DNA from: a bacterium
Lineage (GTDB): Bacteria; Verrucomicrobiota; Verrucomicrobiia; Limisphaerales; J093
DNA: 64,000 bases
Direction of reading: 5' to 3'
Assembly (NCBI GenBank): GCA_021780105.1
Contig: JAJXZJ010000077.1
Span: forward strand, 41,677 to 105,676
Shown here: piece after piece, positions 9,601 to 20,255 of the stretch
Layout of the letters: every line of letters begins with the position of its first letter
Position numbering within the stretch: position 1 is the stretch's first letter
Position numbers and translations under genes: made by a program
Notes under the pieces: generated by a model
The model's database searches: none
The model's input: only the letters and a program-made list of their open reading frames with translations
Told to the model about the DNA's origin: nothing

Positions 9601-11023
9601 TTTCGGCGGCACCCCAATTCAGACCGCGACTGGAGTGGACGTTGACCTTCTCGGTCGCGAGCCACTCGACGCCGCAGGTAAACCCAAAGGCCCCGCTGAC
9701 GCTGGTGAGCGCGCAGAGCTGGTTGCGCAGCCGCGACCATGCGCGGCCGCGGGCGGCGAGGCGGTCGTTGTCGTGCGTTTCGCTGTAATGCGCCAGCAGG
9801 CCGACGCGCCGGCTCTGGCGCAGGGCGTGGTCGAGGTAGGAGGCAACCTGTCCGCTGGAGTAGTTTTGAAAAAGTTCGGAATAGGCCCACTGGAGGCCGC
9901 CTTCGGTGAGCAGCGCCGCGGTGGCGTCCCAGGCGCCGCCGAGGCCTTCGAGGAGAAAAACCGTGTTGGGAAACTCCTGCCGGACGCGGGCGGTGACATA
10001 TTGCCAGACCGGCTGCGGCACCATGTAACCGGCGTCGCAGCGGAAGCCGTCCACGCCGCGGCGGCACCATTCGAGAAACACGTCCGCCAGGTGCTGACGC
10101 AGATGCGGGTTCGCGTGGTCGAGTTCCACCAGATCGGCCCACGTCACCCCCCAGGCGCCGGGGCTGACGAACGCACCGTCCGGGCTGCGCTGGAACCATT
10201 CGGGATGGTTTTCAAGCAAACGGGAAGCCCAGCCCGTGTGGTTGGTCACAATGTCCAGAAACACGCGGCCGCCGCGGGCGTGCGCGGCGTGGGTCAGTTC
10301 GCGGAACTGGTCCACACCGGTGGTGCGCCGGTCAAACTCGACCAGCGCCGGATCAATCGCCAGCAGGTCGCCGGCGGCATAGGGACTGCCAAAGCGGCCG
10401 AAGCGGGCGTAGGTCGTCGGCGTCGGATTGACCGGCAGCAAGTGGAGGATGCGGCAGCCCAGCGTGCCGAAAATGTGCGGCAGTTCGCGGATGAGATCCC
10501 GCAACCTGCCCGATGGCGGAATCACCGTGTAACCCTGTTCGTCCAGCGGCCGCAGCCGTTCTTCACGCACGGGACTGACCGCGGTCGCCTCCGTCTTGGT
10601 CGGGCCGAACAGGCGCGGCCAGGCGCAGTAAATTGTGTTGGCCGTGCGGCACCAGTTGGGCTGGACGCTGAGGCCGAAGTCCGGTCCGTCCGGCCAGTGC
10701 TGCCAGCCGCGTTCGTCCACCGCGTAAGCCTTCGCCCGGAAAAAGCCGACCTCGGCGAGCGGCAGTTCGGCAGTCCACACTTCGCCGGCGCGCCGCAACG
10801 GCACGTCGCGCCAGGAGGCAAGCGTGGGCGGCTTTCCGGCTTCAACCGAGGCGATGATTTCCTCGCGCACCACAGCGGCGCGGCCGAGGTTGGTGCGCAG
10901 GCAGGCGCGCCAGCCGCGCGGCCAGGATGCTTCCCCGGCGAGACGGAGCGAAAACCGCACCGCATCACCGACAAAACGGACGCAGCGTTCCCCCGGAGCA
11001 GGTTCCTGAATCAATGTTGGCAT
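6623..11023 (-). CDS. Fused glycogen debranching enzyme (GH13 + amylo-1,6-glucosidase)
   Basis: This is a 1466-residue two-domain enzyme. After an N-terminal beta-rich region, residues about 150-620 form a GH13 alpha-amylase-like barrel with catalytic motifs DGFRCD (Asp near 330), FLLEG (Glu near 359) and HDND. The C-terminal third (from about residue 1080, GYPWFLDWGRDTLICARGLL) is an amylo-alpha-1,6-glucosidase, (alpha/alpha)6-barrel type. This layout matches bifunctional debranching enzymes, which transfer maltosyl/maltotriosyl groups and then hydrolyse the alpha-1,6 stub. Together with glgA it indicates glycogen storage. It lies 64 bases downstream of the MscS gene on the same strand. The exact transferase activity of the N-terminal domain is inferred from architecture. 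Confidence 0.88.
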   Translation of the reverse strand: MPTLIQEPAPGERCVRFVGDAVRFSLRLAGEASWPRGWRACLRTNLGRAAVVREEIIASVEAGKPPTLASWRDVPLRRAGEVWTAELPLAEVGFFRAKAYAVDERGWQHWPDGPDFGLSVQPNWCRTANTIYCAWPRLFGPTKTEATAVSPVREERLRPLDEQGYTVIPPSGRLRDLIRELPHIFGTLGCRILHLLPVNPTPTTYARFGRFGSPYAAGDLLAIDPALVEFDRRTTGVDQFRELTHAAHARGGRVFLDIVTNHTGWASRLLENHPEWFQRSPDGAFVSPGAWGVTWADLVELDHANPHLRQHLADVFLEWCRRGVDGFRCDAGYMVPQPVWQYVTARVRQEFPNTVFLLEGLGGAWDATAALLTEGGLQWAYSELFQNYSSGQVASYLDHALRQSRRVGLLAHYSETHDNDRLAARGRAWSRLRNQLCALTSVSGAFGFTCGVEWLATEKVNVHSSRGLNWGAAENLVPELARLNRLLADHPCFFDAADTVRLSSPEAPVYALARISAGKADAVLVLVNSDAERPQPVTLETPALAAAGWKTPPVVDLLGQTPPVWKPTKHGFSAVLAPGAVFCLAETAQPHGPAGEAYRRRRAAESFALEALSRHLSVENIPACALGELGEWVQRAPAEFLGAATYLDDAAPPANLPAALRAAAAQFPRVVVWRLPDRRRTTPVPPDHWLLVEDETPFRATLQTEGEPRARRAESISAQDRYFAAFPPRSTASDAELTLERFAAADPHVTATLRFLAATPAAPAPQTVARDSQVVLLTNGIGGMARLRVDLGAIGSKYDCLLGANLHPRVPVDRHVLAKRARVWVNADGFLSPLDADNLAAFTAGPPAQWRFLVHAGDGRTMEIQLTADMLPGGNTTRLRFHRPAAAPSTGHELPASADVRLTVRVDIEDRNFHGETRRNGGAEFHFGTHTKPLGPAGIGQSDAGVKERCGFAFTPAADRQLRVFADAGEYHPQPEWCENIAHPVEASRGQTGSGDAYSPGWFELPLVKGATVTLMVTAETSGWQPAVVEPAEPENADPEGASAGASTLDGVMFADAAAAFDARLAAAARAFVVRRDDARTVIAGYPWFLDWGRDTLICARGLLAAGLREEVRQILRAFGRFERGGTLPNTIHGDDASNRDTSDAPLWFGLACEEFGPEISSTPVNAEGRAIADVLRSIAAGLLAGTPNGIHVDAASALVWSPGHFTWMDTNYPAGTPRAGYPVEIQALWIRLLRQLDRLGLPPVKERWSALADQAQASLEQLFWREDCGWLADVLLADAGQPARQAVADSALRSNGLLAVALGLVVGERARRCVAAAGRHLLVPGALRSLAPLPVAVPLPIHGADGRLLNDPARPYWGRYEGDEDTRRKPAYHNGTAWVWTLPTFCEALARAWDFSPVAVAAARAYLGSADRLLAEGCVGQLPEIVDGDAPHTQRGCDAQAWSVTETLRAWRLLACVPEQRSFLR

Positions 11024-11087
11024 GTGGTCGTTTCGCTGCGTTTATCGGCGAAACGGGGAGCGAATTCAATGGCGGAAAAGACCGGGT

Positions 11088-12392
11088 TTAACTGCCGGCG
11101 ACCGGCGCGGAGTCGGCGCCCACCCGCCATGCCGAGTCTTGCTTGAGGTAGAGGGTTTGCGTCGGGAAGGCAAAGCCGATGCCCGCGGCATTGAAACGCT
11201 CCAGAATCTCGAGGTTCAGGTCATTCATGCCGCGCATGTAGGCGGACCAGTCTTCGCCGTTCCAAAAGTGCAGCACGTAGAGATTGAGCGCGGAGTCCGC
11301 GAACTTGTTGAAGCTGACCTGCACGCTCGCGGTCTGCGGGTGACGACGAAAAATCTCGTCGAGGAGCACGAGGGCCTGTTTCACCTTCGGCAACGGCGTG
11401 TCGTAGGTGATGCCGATGTTCAGCTCGGTTTTGATGTTGGGACGGCGGGAGACGTTCGTGATGGTGGCGTTGCCGATGGTTTTGTTCGGGATCGTCACGA
11501 GGTGGCCGTCCAGACTCCGCACCCGCGTGCTGCGCATGCCGATATCTTCGACCGAGCCGTCCACGCCCTCAAGTTTGATGCGGTCGCCGATGTGAAACGG
11601 CTTGTCGAAGAAGATCGCCACCGCGCCAAACAGGTTGGCCACGCTGTCCTGCGCCGCCAGGCCGAGCGCCAGGCCGCCGAGCGAGAGGCCGGCCAGCAGG
11701 CTGGTGATCTTGATGTCGAGATTGTCCGCCGTGAGCAGGATGGCGACGACCACGATGAACGCCTTGACGCTTTTGCGGATGACCGGAAACAGGTGGGCCT
11801 CCAGAAACTTGTCGGCGCCCTTGGCCGCGCGCTGGCGCCAGAGGCCGAGCAGCAGGTCCACGGCCTTCAACACCACGTAAGTCAGTGAACAGGCGACCAC
11901 CACCTGGAGCGTCTTTGACACGTAGATTCCCGCCCAGCCGGACCAATCGAACGCCCGCAAGCCGGCGTGCAACAGCAGCACGAACGCCACGACCTTGATC
12001 GGTCCGTGCAACAGGCTCAGGAGCAGATCGTCAAGCTGCGTCTTGGTCCGCGCGGCCCAGCGCTTCAACCGGGTCGAGATGAACCAATCCAGCAATTTCG
12101 CCACGCCGAAGGCCAGGCCAATGTAGATCAGCGAGGCGAAATACTTCCACAGCGGCTGGTCGAACAACTTCTCCCGCAGGAAACCCACGCGGTCGAGACC
12201 GAAGGTCATCACGTCTTCGCGGAAGGCGCCGGCACTGTTCGTGTCACCCGAGGCAGCGGCGGCAGGATGGACGATGGCGGCGGTCTGGTTTGTGCCCGTG
12301 GCAGCCCGCGCTGAAGCCCAGACCGACCACACCAGCACAGCCAGCAACAACCCCTGGCACCCGTGGTAAATCAGCTTGAAGCGCCGGTTCAT
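11088..12392 (-). CDS. MscS-family mechanosensitive ion channel
   Basis: The protein has 434 residues. An N-terminal signal-like hydrophobic segment is followed by several membrane helices (about residues 85-240). The conserved MscS pore and beta domain comes next: the Gly/Ala-rich pore helix LALGLAAQDSVANLFGA, then FDKPFHIGDRI and the VRSLDGHLVTIPN stretch. Such channels open under osmotic downshock to release solutes. The gene is 70 bases downstream of lpdA and precedes the debranching-enzyme gene, so it may sit in a long minus-strand transcript. Confidence 0.92.
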   Translation of the reverse strand: MNRRFKLIYHGCQGLLLAVLVWSVWASARAATGTNQTAAIVHPAAAASGDTNSAGAFREDVMTFGLDRVGFLREKLFDQPLWKYFASLIYIGLAFGVAKLLDWFISTRLKRWAARTKTQLDDLLLSLLHGPIKVVAFVLLLHAGLRAFDWSGWAGIYVSKTLQVVVACSLTYVVLKAVDLLLGLWRQRAAKGADKFLEAHLFPVIRKSVKAFIVVVAILLTADNLDIKITSLLAGLSLGGLALGLAAQDSVANLFGAVAIFFDKPFHIGDRIKLEGVDGSVEDIGMRSTRVRSLDGHLVTIPNKTIGNATITNVSRRPNIKTELNIGITYDTPLPKVKQALVLLDEIFRRHPQTASVQVSFNKFADSALNLYVLHFWNGEDWSAYMRGMNDLNLEILERFNAAGIGFAFPTQTLYLKQDSAWRVGADSAPVAGS

Positions 12393-12462
12393 GGTTTTCC
12401 CCGCCAGCGGTCGGCAGCACGAATAACAGTGTTGAGTTCTCGATTAGAAGCTGCGCCGGGGA

Positions 12463-13884
<1,422 letters not shown>

Positions 13885-13918
13885 AAAAAAGGTTTGGGCG
13901 TTGCCCGAAAGGCGGTCG

Positions 13919-15208
13919 TCAGATGCGTGCCAGCGCTTCGTCGAATTGTTCGATCGCCTGCACCAGGTCCACGATGAAGCGGGCCGCGCTGCCACCGTCA
14001 ATGACCCGGTGATCGTAGGACAGGCCCAGTGGCATCAACGTGCGCGGCTCGAACTTGCCCTCGCGCCAGACCGGCTTCACCACGCCGCGGCCGATGCCCA
14101 GGATGGCCACCTCCGGCAGATTGATGACCGGCGTGAAGTGCGCGCCGCCGATGCCGCCCTGGTTCGAAATCGTGAACGTGCCGCCCTTCAAATCGTCCGC
14201 CGACACCTTGCGTTCACGCGCCTTCTTCGCCACGTCCTCCAGTTCGCGGGACAACTCGACCAGGCTTTTTTTGTCCGCGTCCCGGATGACCGGCACGATC
14301 AGGCCGGCCTCGGTGTCCACCGCGATGCCAATGTGGAAATAGGACTTCAACACGAGGTTCTCCCCGGTGGCGTCGAGGCTCGCGTTGAGTTGCGGGTGCT
14401 TCTGCAGCGTGTTCACCAGCGCCTTCAGCACAAACCCCGTCAACGTCAGCCGCACGCCCTTTTGCTCGTAGGCGGCAACAAATCGCTTCCGCAGGTCCAG
14501 CAGACGCGTAACGTCGGCGTCGTCGAACTGTGTAACACGCGGCACCTCGGCCCAGCTTTCCGCCATGCGCCGGGCGATGACCTGCCGCAGTGGCGAGAGC
14601 GGCTTCACCGTCACCGGTCCCCACTTCGAAAAATCAACCGGCTCCTTCGCCGGCTTCGCCGCCGCCGGTTGTCCTGCCGCCGCGGTGGCGCGGGCCGCAA
14701 GCTTTTGCAGCCGCTCGATGTAGGCGCGCACGTCGGCCATCACGATCCGGCCGCCGCGTTGCGAACCGCGCACCTTGGCCAGATCAATGCCCAGTTCCTT
14801 CGCCATGCGCCGCACCGAAGGCGACGCCGCGGGTGGCGCGGTCGGCTTGCCTTCGTCGCCTTCCTCCGCCGGCGGTTCGACCGGCTCCGGGGTGGCGGCG
14901 CGCGGGACCGGTGCCGCGGCGACAGGTTTGGCCTCCGGCGCCGGCGCTTCCGCCCGGTCGGGCGCGGCTGTGGCAGCGCCGTCGTTCAGCGCCAGCAGAC
15001 GCTGGCCGACGCCGATTTTATCGCCGGGTTTGACGAAGATTTTTACGACCGTGCCGGCCGCGGGCGACGGGATGGAGGCCACCGCCTTCTCGTTTTCGAT
15101 TTCAAGCAGGGGCTGGTCTTTGGCGACCGCGTCGCCTTCCTTGACGAAAAGACTGACCACAACGCCGGCATCGGCGCCTTCACCAAGTTTGGGGAGTTTA
15201 ACGTCCAT
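13919..15208 (-). CDS. aceF: Pyruvate dehydrogenase E2, dihydrolipoyl acetyltransferase
   Basis: The protein has 429 residues starting MDVKLPKLGEGADAGVVVSL. There is one lipoyl domain (lysine in ENEKAVAS), an Ala/Pro-rich linker, a peripheral-subunit-binding domain (SPSVRRMAKELGIDLAKVRG) and a catalytic acyltransferase domain ending with YDHRVIDGGSAARFI. It accepts the acetyl group from E1 and passes it to CoA. It lies 25 bases after aceE and 34 before lpdA, forming a complete PDH operon. Confidence 0.95.
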   Translation of the reverse strand: MDVKLPKLGEGADAGVVVSLFVKEGDAVAKDQPLLEIENEKAVASIPSPAAGTVVKIFVKPGDKIGVGQRLLALNDGAATAAPDRAEAPAPEAKPVAAAPVPRAATPEPVEPPAEEGDEGKPTAPPAASPSVRRMAKELGIDLAKVRGSQRGGRIVMADVRAYIERLQKLAARATAAAGQPAAAKPAKEPVDFSKWGPVTVKPLSPLRQVIARRMAESWAEVPRVTQFDDADVTRLLDLRKRFVAAYEQKGVRLTLTGFVLKALVNTLQKHPQLNASLDATGENLVLKSYFHIGIAVDTEAGLIVPVIRDADKKSLVELSRELEDVAKKARERKVSADDLKGGTFTISNQGGIGGAHFTPVINLPEVAILGIGRGVVKPVWREGKFEPRTLMPLGLSYDHRVIDGGSAARFIVDLVQAIEQFDEALARI

Positions 15209-15233
15209 AAAATTTGAGCAGTCGAAGCCGGGG

Positions 15234-17930
15234 CTAGACGATCTGCGGGTGAACCTTCTCCGGATCAACGCCCAGGTCGTGAATCGCCTTGGCCGCCACC
15301 GAACGCTCGATCGAACCCTTTTCGGCCAGCGCGTGCAAGGTCGCAATCACCGTCAGCTCGGCGTCAATTTCGAAGAACCGGCGCAACGCCGGCCGGGTGT
15401 CGCTGCGGCCGAAACCATCCGTGCCGAGCGTCGTCAAGCCGCCCGGCACCCACGGCGCAATCATGTCGGGCACCGCGCGGACGTTGTCGGAGACGGCGAC
15501 GAACACGCCCTGCTCCTTTTCGAGGAGCGCCTGCACATGCGGCTTTTGGGGCGGCGCGGCGGGATGCAGCATGTTCCAGCGGCGGGCGCGGAGGGCGTCG
15601 TTGCGCAGGAGCTTGTAGTTCGTGGCGCTCCAGACATCAGCGGAGACGCCGTAGCGTTCAGCGAGGATTTCCTGGGCGCGCAGGGCTTCGTTGATGATCG
15701 GACCGCTCCCGAACAGATGAGCCTTCGGTTTCCGGCCTGCCGGACCGGCCTTGAACCGGTAAAGCCCCTTCAGAATGCCGTCGGTCACGCCTTCGGGCAT
15801 GGGCGGCATGATGTGGTTTTCGTTGTAAAGACTGAGGTAGTAAAACACCTCCTCGCCTTCCTGATACATCCGTCGCAGGCCATCGGCGACAATGACCGCC
15901 ACTTCGTAGGCAAACGCCGGATCGTAGGCCAGCAGCGTCGGAATCGTGCTCGCGTGCAGCAGGCTGTGGCCGTCCTCATGCTGGAGTCCCTCGCCGTTGA
16001 GCGTGGTGCGTCCGGCGGTGGCGCCCAGCAGGAAGCCCTTGGCCCGGATGTCGCCCGCCAGCCACATCAAGTCGCCGATGCGTTGGAAGCCGAACATCGA
16101 ATAGTAAATGTAGAACGGGATCATGCTGACGCCGTGCGTCGCGTAAGCGGTGCCGGCCGCGATGAACGACGCCATCGAGCCAGCCTCGGTGATGCCTTCC
16201 TCCAGGATCTGGCCGTCCTTGGTTTCGTTGTAATACAGCAGTGACTGCCGGTCCACCGGCTCGTAAAGCTGTCCCCGGTGCGCGTAAATGCCGATCTCGC
16301 GGAACAGCGCGTCCAGGCCGAACGTCCGCGCCTCGTCAGGGATGATCGGCACGATGTTCCGGCCGACCGCCTTGTGCCGGAGCAGCACGCTGAGCAGCCG
16401 GACAAACGCCATCGTCGTCGAAACTGCCAGCTTGCCGGAGCCTTTGTAGAACTCGCCGTAGAACTCGCTTTTTGGCACGTCCAGCGGCGGGGCCGCAACC
16501 TTGCGCTCCGGCAGAAATCCACCCAGTTCCTTGCGCCGCTCCAGGAGGTAAACCGTCTCCGGGCTGTCCGCCGGCGGGCGGTAAAACGGCGTTTCCGCCA
16601 CTTCGTCATCGCTGATGGGCACGCCAAACCGCGTGCGGAACTCGCGGAGTTCCTTTTCGTTCATCTTTTTTTGCTGATGCGAAATGTTCCGCCCCTCGCC
16701 GGCTTCGCCCAGCCCGTATCCCTTGATCGTTTTCGCCAGGATCACGGTCGGCGAACCGCGATGTTCCACGGCCGCCTTGTAGGCGGCGAATACTTTCGCC
16801 GGATCGTGCCCGCCGCGGGCCAGCCGGTGAATCTGGTCATCAGTCAGGTGATTCACCAGCTGCAGCAATGGCGGGTATTTGCCGAAGAAATGCTTGCGCG
16901 TGTAGCTGCCCGGCTCGACAGAGTATTTCTGGAAGTCGCCGTCCACGGCCTCTTCCATCCGCTTGACGAGCCACCCGTCCTTGTCCGCCGCCAGCAGCGG
17001 ATCCCAATCCGAACCCCAGACGACCTTGATCACGTTCCAGCCGGCGCCACGGAAGGCGGCTTCCAGCTCCTGGATGATCTTGCCGTTGCCGCGCACCGGA
17101 CCGTCAAGGCGCTGGAGGTTGCAGTTCACCACCCAGACGAGGTTGTCGAGATGTTCGCGCGCCGCCAGCGTGAGCGAACCGAGCGTCTCCGGCTCGTCCG
17201 ATTCGCCATCACCGACAAAGCACCACACCCGCGGCTCCGGGTCCTTCAGGATGCCGCGCGCCTTGAGGTAGCGGTTGAACCGCGCCTGGTAGATGGACAT
17301 GATCGGGCCCAATCCCATCGAAACCGTGGGAAACTGCCAGAAATGCGGCATCAGATACGGGTGCGGATACGACGACAACCCGCCGCCCACGGCCAGTTCC
17401 TGCCGGAAATGCTGGAGGTGATGTTTCTCCAGCCGGCCCTCCAGGAACGCCCGCGCGTAAATGCCCGGCGAGGCGTGGCCCTGAAAATACACGATGTCCG
17501 CCGGGTGCCCGTTGCCCGCGCCGCGGAAGAAATGGTTGAATCCGACCTCGTAGAGCGACGCGCTCGAAGCGAAGGTCGAAATGTGTCCGCCCAGACCGTT
17601 GTGCTGGCGGTTGGCGTTGACGACCATCGCCATCGCGTTCCAGCGGACGTAGCTCTTCAGCCGCCGCTCCATCTCGCGGTCGCCGGGGAACGGCGGTTGC
17701 TGCGCCATCCCGATCGTGTTGACGTAGGGCGTGCTGACCGTCTGCGGCGCGGCGATGCCCGCCGAACGCAGACGGTTCAGCAGGTCGCCCAACACGCGCC
17801 GCGCGCGGTCGGCCGGCTGGCCCGCCAGGGCCGCTGCCAGCAACTCCTGGTGCGCTTCAAACCACCCCTGCCCCGCTGCTGGCGACGCCGGCGCGGGGTT
17901 CTTTTCCGGATCTTGATTCAACGAATTCAC
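15234..17930 (-). CDS. aceE: Pyruvate dehydrogenase E1, homodimeric type
   Basis: The protein has about 898 residues and belongs to the single-chain (gammaproteobacterial-type) E1 family. It shows the thiamine diphosphate motif GDGESDEPETLGSLT, ending in NCNLQRLDGP, the early conserved segment YVRWNAMAMV, then GGHISTFAS. It decarboxylates pyruvate and acetylates lipoyl-E2. The start is uncertain. The GTG at 17930 leaves 102 bases before the divergent lplA and has a purine-rich stretch about 14 bases upstream. The alternative ATG at 17984 adds 18 atypical residues and leaves only 48 bases. Confidence 0.94.
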   Translation of the reverse strand: MNSLNQDPEKNPAPASPAAGQGWFEAHQELLAAALAGQPADRARRVLGDLLNRLRSAGIAAPQTVSTPYVNTIGMAQQPPFPGDREMERRLKSYVRWNAMAMVVNANRQHNGLGGHISTFASSASLYEVGFNHFFRGAGNGHPADIVYFQGHASPGIYARAFLEGRLEKHHLQHFRQELAVGGGLSSYPHPYLMPHFWQFPTVSMGLGPIMSIYQARFNRYLKARGILKDPEPRVWCFVGDGESDEPETLGSLTLAAREHLDNLVWVVNCNLQRLDGPVRGNGKIIQELEAAFRGAGWNVIKVVWGSDWDPLLAADKDGWLVKRMEEAVDGDFQKYSVEPGSYTRKHFFGKYPPLLQLVNHLTDDQIHRLARGGHDPAKVFAAYKAAVEHRGSPTVILAKTIKGYGLGEAGEGRNISHQQKKMNEKELREFRTRFGVPISDDEVAETPFYRPPADSPETVYLLERRKELGGFLPERKVAAPPLDVPKSEFYGEFYKGSGKLAVSTTMAFVRLLSVLLRHKAVGRNIVPIIPDEARTFGLDALFREIGIYAHRGQLYEPVDRQSLLYYNETKDGQILEEGITEAGSMASFIAAGTAYATHGVSMIPFYIYYSMFGFQRIGDLMWLAGDIRAKGFLLGATAGRTTLNGEGLQHEDGHSLLHASTIPTLLAYDPAFAYEVAVIVADGLRRMYQEGEEVFYYLSLYNENHIMPPMPEGVTDGILKGLYRFKAGPAGRKPKAHLFGSGPIINEALRAQEILAERYGVSADVWSATNYKLLRNDALRARRWNMLHPAAPPQKPHVQALLEKEQGVFVAVSDNVRAVPDMIAPWVPGGLTTLGTDGFGRSDTRPALRRFFEIDAELTVIATLHALAEKGSIERSVAAKAIHDLGVDPEKVHPQIV

Positions 17931-18032
17931 GGTCAATTTCGAGCCTTTCCCGTCTGGAAGGTCCGCGCGACGCGGCAAAACCATTGCGTGACGCGCGCGG
18001 CCTAAAATACATTGGAACCGCTGGCGCACAAC

Positions 18033-18752
18033 ATGAAATACCTCGACCTCACCCTGCCCACGCCCGCCGAAAACCTCGCCCTGGACGAGGCGTTGCTCGA
18101 CGCCTGCGATGCCGGTGCCGCCCCGCCCGTGCTCCGTTTCTGGGAGGCAGAGCGACCATTCGTCGTGCTCGGTTACGCCAACCACGCGGCCACCGAAGTG
18201 AACCTGGCGGCCTGCCAGGCCGCCGGCATTTCCGTCCTGCGTCGCGCCAGCGGCGGGGGCACGGTGGTGCAGGGACCCGGCTGCCTGAGCTACGCGCTCG
18301 TCTGCCGCATCCCGGACGCACCCGCGTTCGGCAGCATCACGCAAACCAACGTGTTCATCCTCGGTCGCCACCAGGTTGCGCTTCAGAACCTCCTCGGTCA
18401 ACCGGTCCGCCGGCAGGGCGACACAGACCTGGTGATTCGCGACCGGAAATTCTCCGGCAATTCGCAGCGCCGCAAGCGTGACGCCCTTCTGTTCCACGGC
18501 ACATTCCTGTTGCACTTCGACCTGACCGCCATCGAGCACCTGTTGCCCCTGCCCTCGCGCCAGCCCGCCTACCGCGCCGGCCGGCATCACGCCGATTTCC
18601 TGATGAACCTGCGGCTTCCCGCGTCCGTCGTCAAAGCGGCGTTGCGCGCGCTTTGGCAGGCGGACGACCCGCTGGGTGAGCCGCCGCGGGCGCGCGTGGA
18701 AGCGTTGGCGCGGGAAAAATACGCACAGGACGGCTGGAATCTACGGTTCTAA
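18033..18752 (+). CDS. Lipoate-protein ligase / lipoyl transferase (LplA/LipM family)
   Basis: The protein has 239 residues beginning MKYLDLTLPTPAENLALDEA. It has the family signatures RRASGGGTVVQGPGCLSYAL and KFSGNSQRRKRDALLFHGT, which contain the ligand-binding Gly run and the conserved Lys. The short length (no separate C-terminal domain) fits LipM-type octanoyl transferases or small LplA forms. It attaches the lipoyl/octanoyl group to E2. It is divergent from aceE, so the enzyme that modifies the E2 lies beside its substrate's operon. Confidence 0.87.
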   Translation: MKYLDLTLPTPAENLALDEALLDACDAGAAPPVLRFWEAERPFVVLGYANHAATEVNLAACQAAGISVLRRASGGGTVVQGPGCLSYALVCRIPDAPAFGSITQTNVFILGRHQVALQNLLGQPVRRQGDTDLVIRDRKFSGNSQRRKRDALLFHGTFLLHFDLTAIEHLLPLPSRQPAYRAGRHHADFLMNLRLPASVVKAALRALWQADDPLGEPPRARVEALAREKYAQDGWNLRF

Positions 18753-18777
18753 CCCGCCTGCCGGAGTTGGCAAACGG

Positions 18778-19200
18778 CTAGCTCAGATCGGGTGACTCGG
18801 CGGTGGTTTCGCCCGAAAATCCGAGCTGCTCCAGCAACCGGCGTTCGCGCTTCGTTGGCCGGCCCGCGCCTTTCGGCCGGTGGAACAACGGTTCGACCCG
18901 TGGCTCGCGCCGCTTGGCGTATTCCTCCGGCGGCGTCAAATCCTCGGCGTAACGCGGCACCGAGGCCGCGCCGACGCGCTGCCCCAACAGACCGACAACT
19001 TTCAGCGTGCGGGTGATCTCGCCCACCTGGACGATGATCGTCTCGCCGGGGTGCGGGACACGCGCGGGCTTCACGCGCTGGCCGCCGATCTTGACGTGCC
19101 CGGCCTGGCAGGCGGCCGTGGCGAGCGACCGGGTCTTGAACACGCGCACGGCCCACAGCCATTTGTCCAGACGGATTGCGTGGACAGGTTCAGCCGACAT
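18778..19200 (-). CDS. S4-domain RNA-binding protein (Hsp15/HslR-like)
   Basis: The protein has 140 residues. An S4 domain fills residues about 9-70 (IRLDKWLWAVRVFKTRSLAT, then GHVKIGGQRV), and a basic tail follows (KGAGRPTKRERRLLEQLG). E. coli Hsp15 binds stalled 50S subunits carrying peptidyl-tRNA; this protein has the same layout and length. The ATG at 19200 is favoured because the ten or so upstream codons show no similarity. It overlaps the 3' end of the phosphoesterase gene by 11 bases. Confidence 0.85.
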   Translation of the reverse strand: MSAEPVHAIRLDKWLWAVRVFKTRSLATAACQAGHVKIGGQRVKPARVPHPGETIIVQVGEITRTLKVVGLLGQRVGAASVPRYAEDLTPPEEYAKRREPRVEPLFHRPKGAGRPTKRERRLLEQLGFSGETTAESPDLS

Positions 19201-20248
19201 GATCCAACGTCGCGGCCGGGACGTAGCCAAATTGCTTCGCTCCATCCGCGAAAACCGTGCGCTGTTCGTAGCTGCCCTTGCCCAGGTCCACCTCGATCAG
19301 CTTCGCGCCCTTGCGCAACCGGTCGCCGCCGTAACCGGCGTAGCCGGTGGACCGCCCGAAGTTGAGGTCCACCGCGCCGGTCTTCACCACATAATCGTTC
19401 AGGTGATTATGCCCGCAGAAGCAGGCCCGGATGGTTGTGGCGCCGACAATGAACGGGAACATTTCGCCGTGTTCCTGGTAGTGGCTCACGGGTTCGAGTT
19501 TCAAACCGGTGAAATCGCCCGCCGTCAGCCGCGTCCCGTATTCCTGGATCGGCACGTGGAAAAACAACAGCGCCGGCGCGGCGTGGCTGCGTGCGGCGGT
19601 CCGGGCCGACATGGTCGCCAGGGCGTGTGCCTGCCACGCGGTCAAACCTTCGTCGCTGCTGTTCAGAAAAAACAGGTTTAACGCGGGCGAAGCGTCCGGG
19701 CTGCTGCCGGCGGCGCGGACTTCGATCCGGTAATCGCCGTGCGTCGCCGCGCCGCGGTAGGCGGAATGCTTTCCGGCGGCGAGCGTGTCGTGGCCTTTTT
19801 GAAAGTCGCCGAGCAGGTCGTGGTTGCCCCAGCAGGTGGCCCACGGCACGCCCCAACCCTCAAATTGCCGCACCGCGGTTTCGAGATATTCCTGGCCACG
19901 GCCGTTCGGGTTCTCGTGCCAGATGTCGCCGGTCACGACCACGAGGTCCGGCCGGTGTTGTGCAACCTGGCGTGCGCAATCGCGGAACGTGTGGCGGTCA
20001 TCCGCCGCCGTCGTGTGGAACAGGTGCAGATCGGTGAACTGGAGAATGCGGCAGATTTTGACCGAGGCGGTGGAAATGACCGCTGGTTGCAGTGCGGCAA
20101 TGTCGCCGGCGCGCGTGCTGAAACCAATTTTCGGCGGCTTCGCGGCCGGAATCACGCCATCCGCCTCGGCCGCCAGCAGCCAGTCCAGTTGTGCCAGTGC
20201 CGCCAGCCCCAGCGAACTGCTGCGCAGAAACGAGCGTCGCGAGATCAT
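19190..20248 (-). CDS. Exported metallophosphoesterase (Tat signal)
   Basis: The protein has 352 residues. The N-terminus MISRRSFLRSSSLGLAALA is a twin-arginine export signal. The calcineurin-like metal-binding motifs follow in order: FTDLHLFH, VVTGDIW, CWGNHD, a mid-region His (FFHVP) and CGHNH. It probably hydrolyses phosphate esters or cyclic nucleotides outside the cytoplasm; the substrate is unknown. It lies 7 bases after the PhoPQ-related hydrolase gene. Confidence 0.9.
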   Translation of the reverse strand: MISRRSFLRSSSLGLAALAQLDWLLAAEADGVIPAAKPPKIGFSTRAGDIAALQPAVISTASVKICRILQFTDLHLFHTTAADDRHTFRDCARQVAQHRPDLVVVTGDIWHENPNGRGQEYLETAVRQFEGWGVPWATCWGNHDLLGDFQKGHDTLAAGKHSAYRGAATHGDYRIEVRAAGSSPDASPALNLFFLNSSDEGLTAWQAHALATMSARTAARSHAAPALLFFHVPIQEYGTRLTAGDFTGLKLEPVSHYQEHGEMFPFIVGATTIRACFCGHNHLNDYVVKTGAVDLNFGRSTGYAGYGGDRLRKGAKLIEVDLGKGSYEQRTVFADGAKQFGYVPAATLDHVG

Positions 20249-20255
20249 GGCTGGT

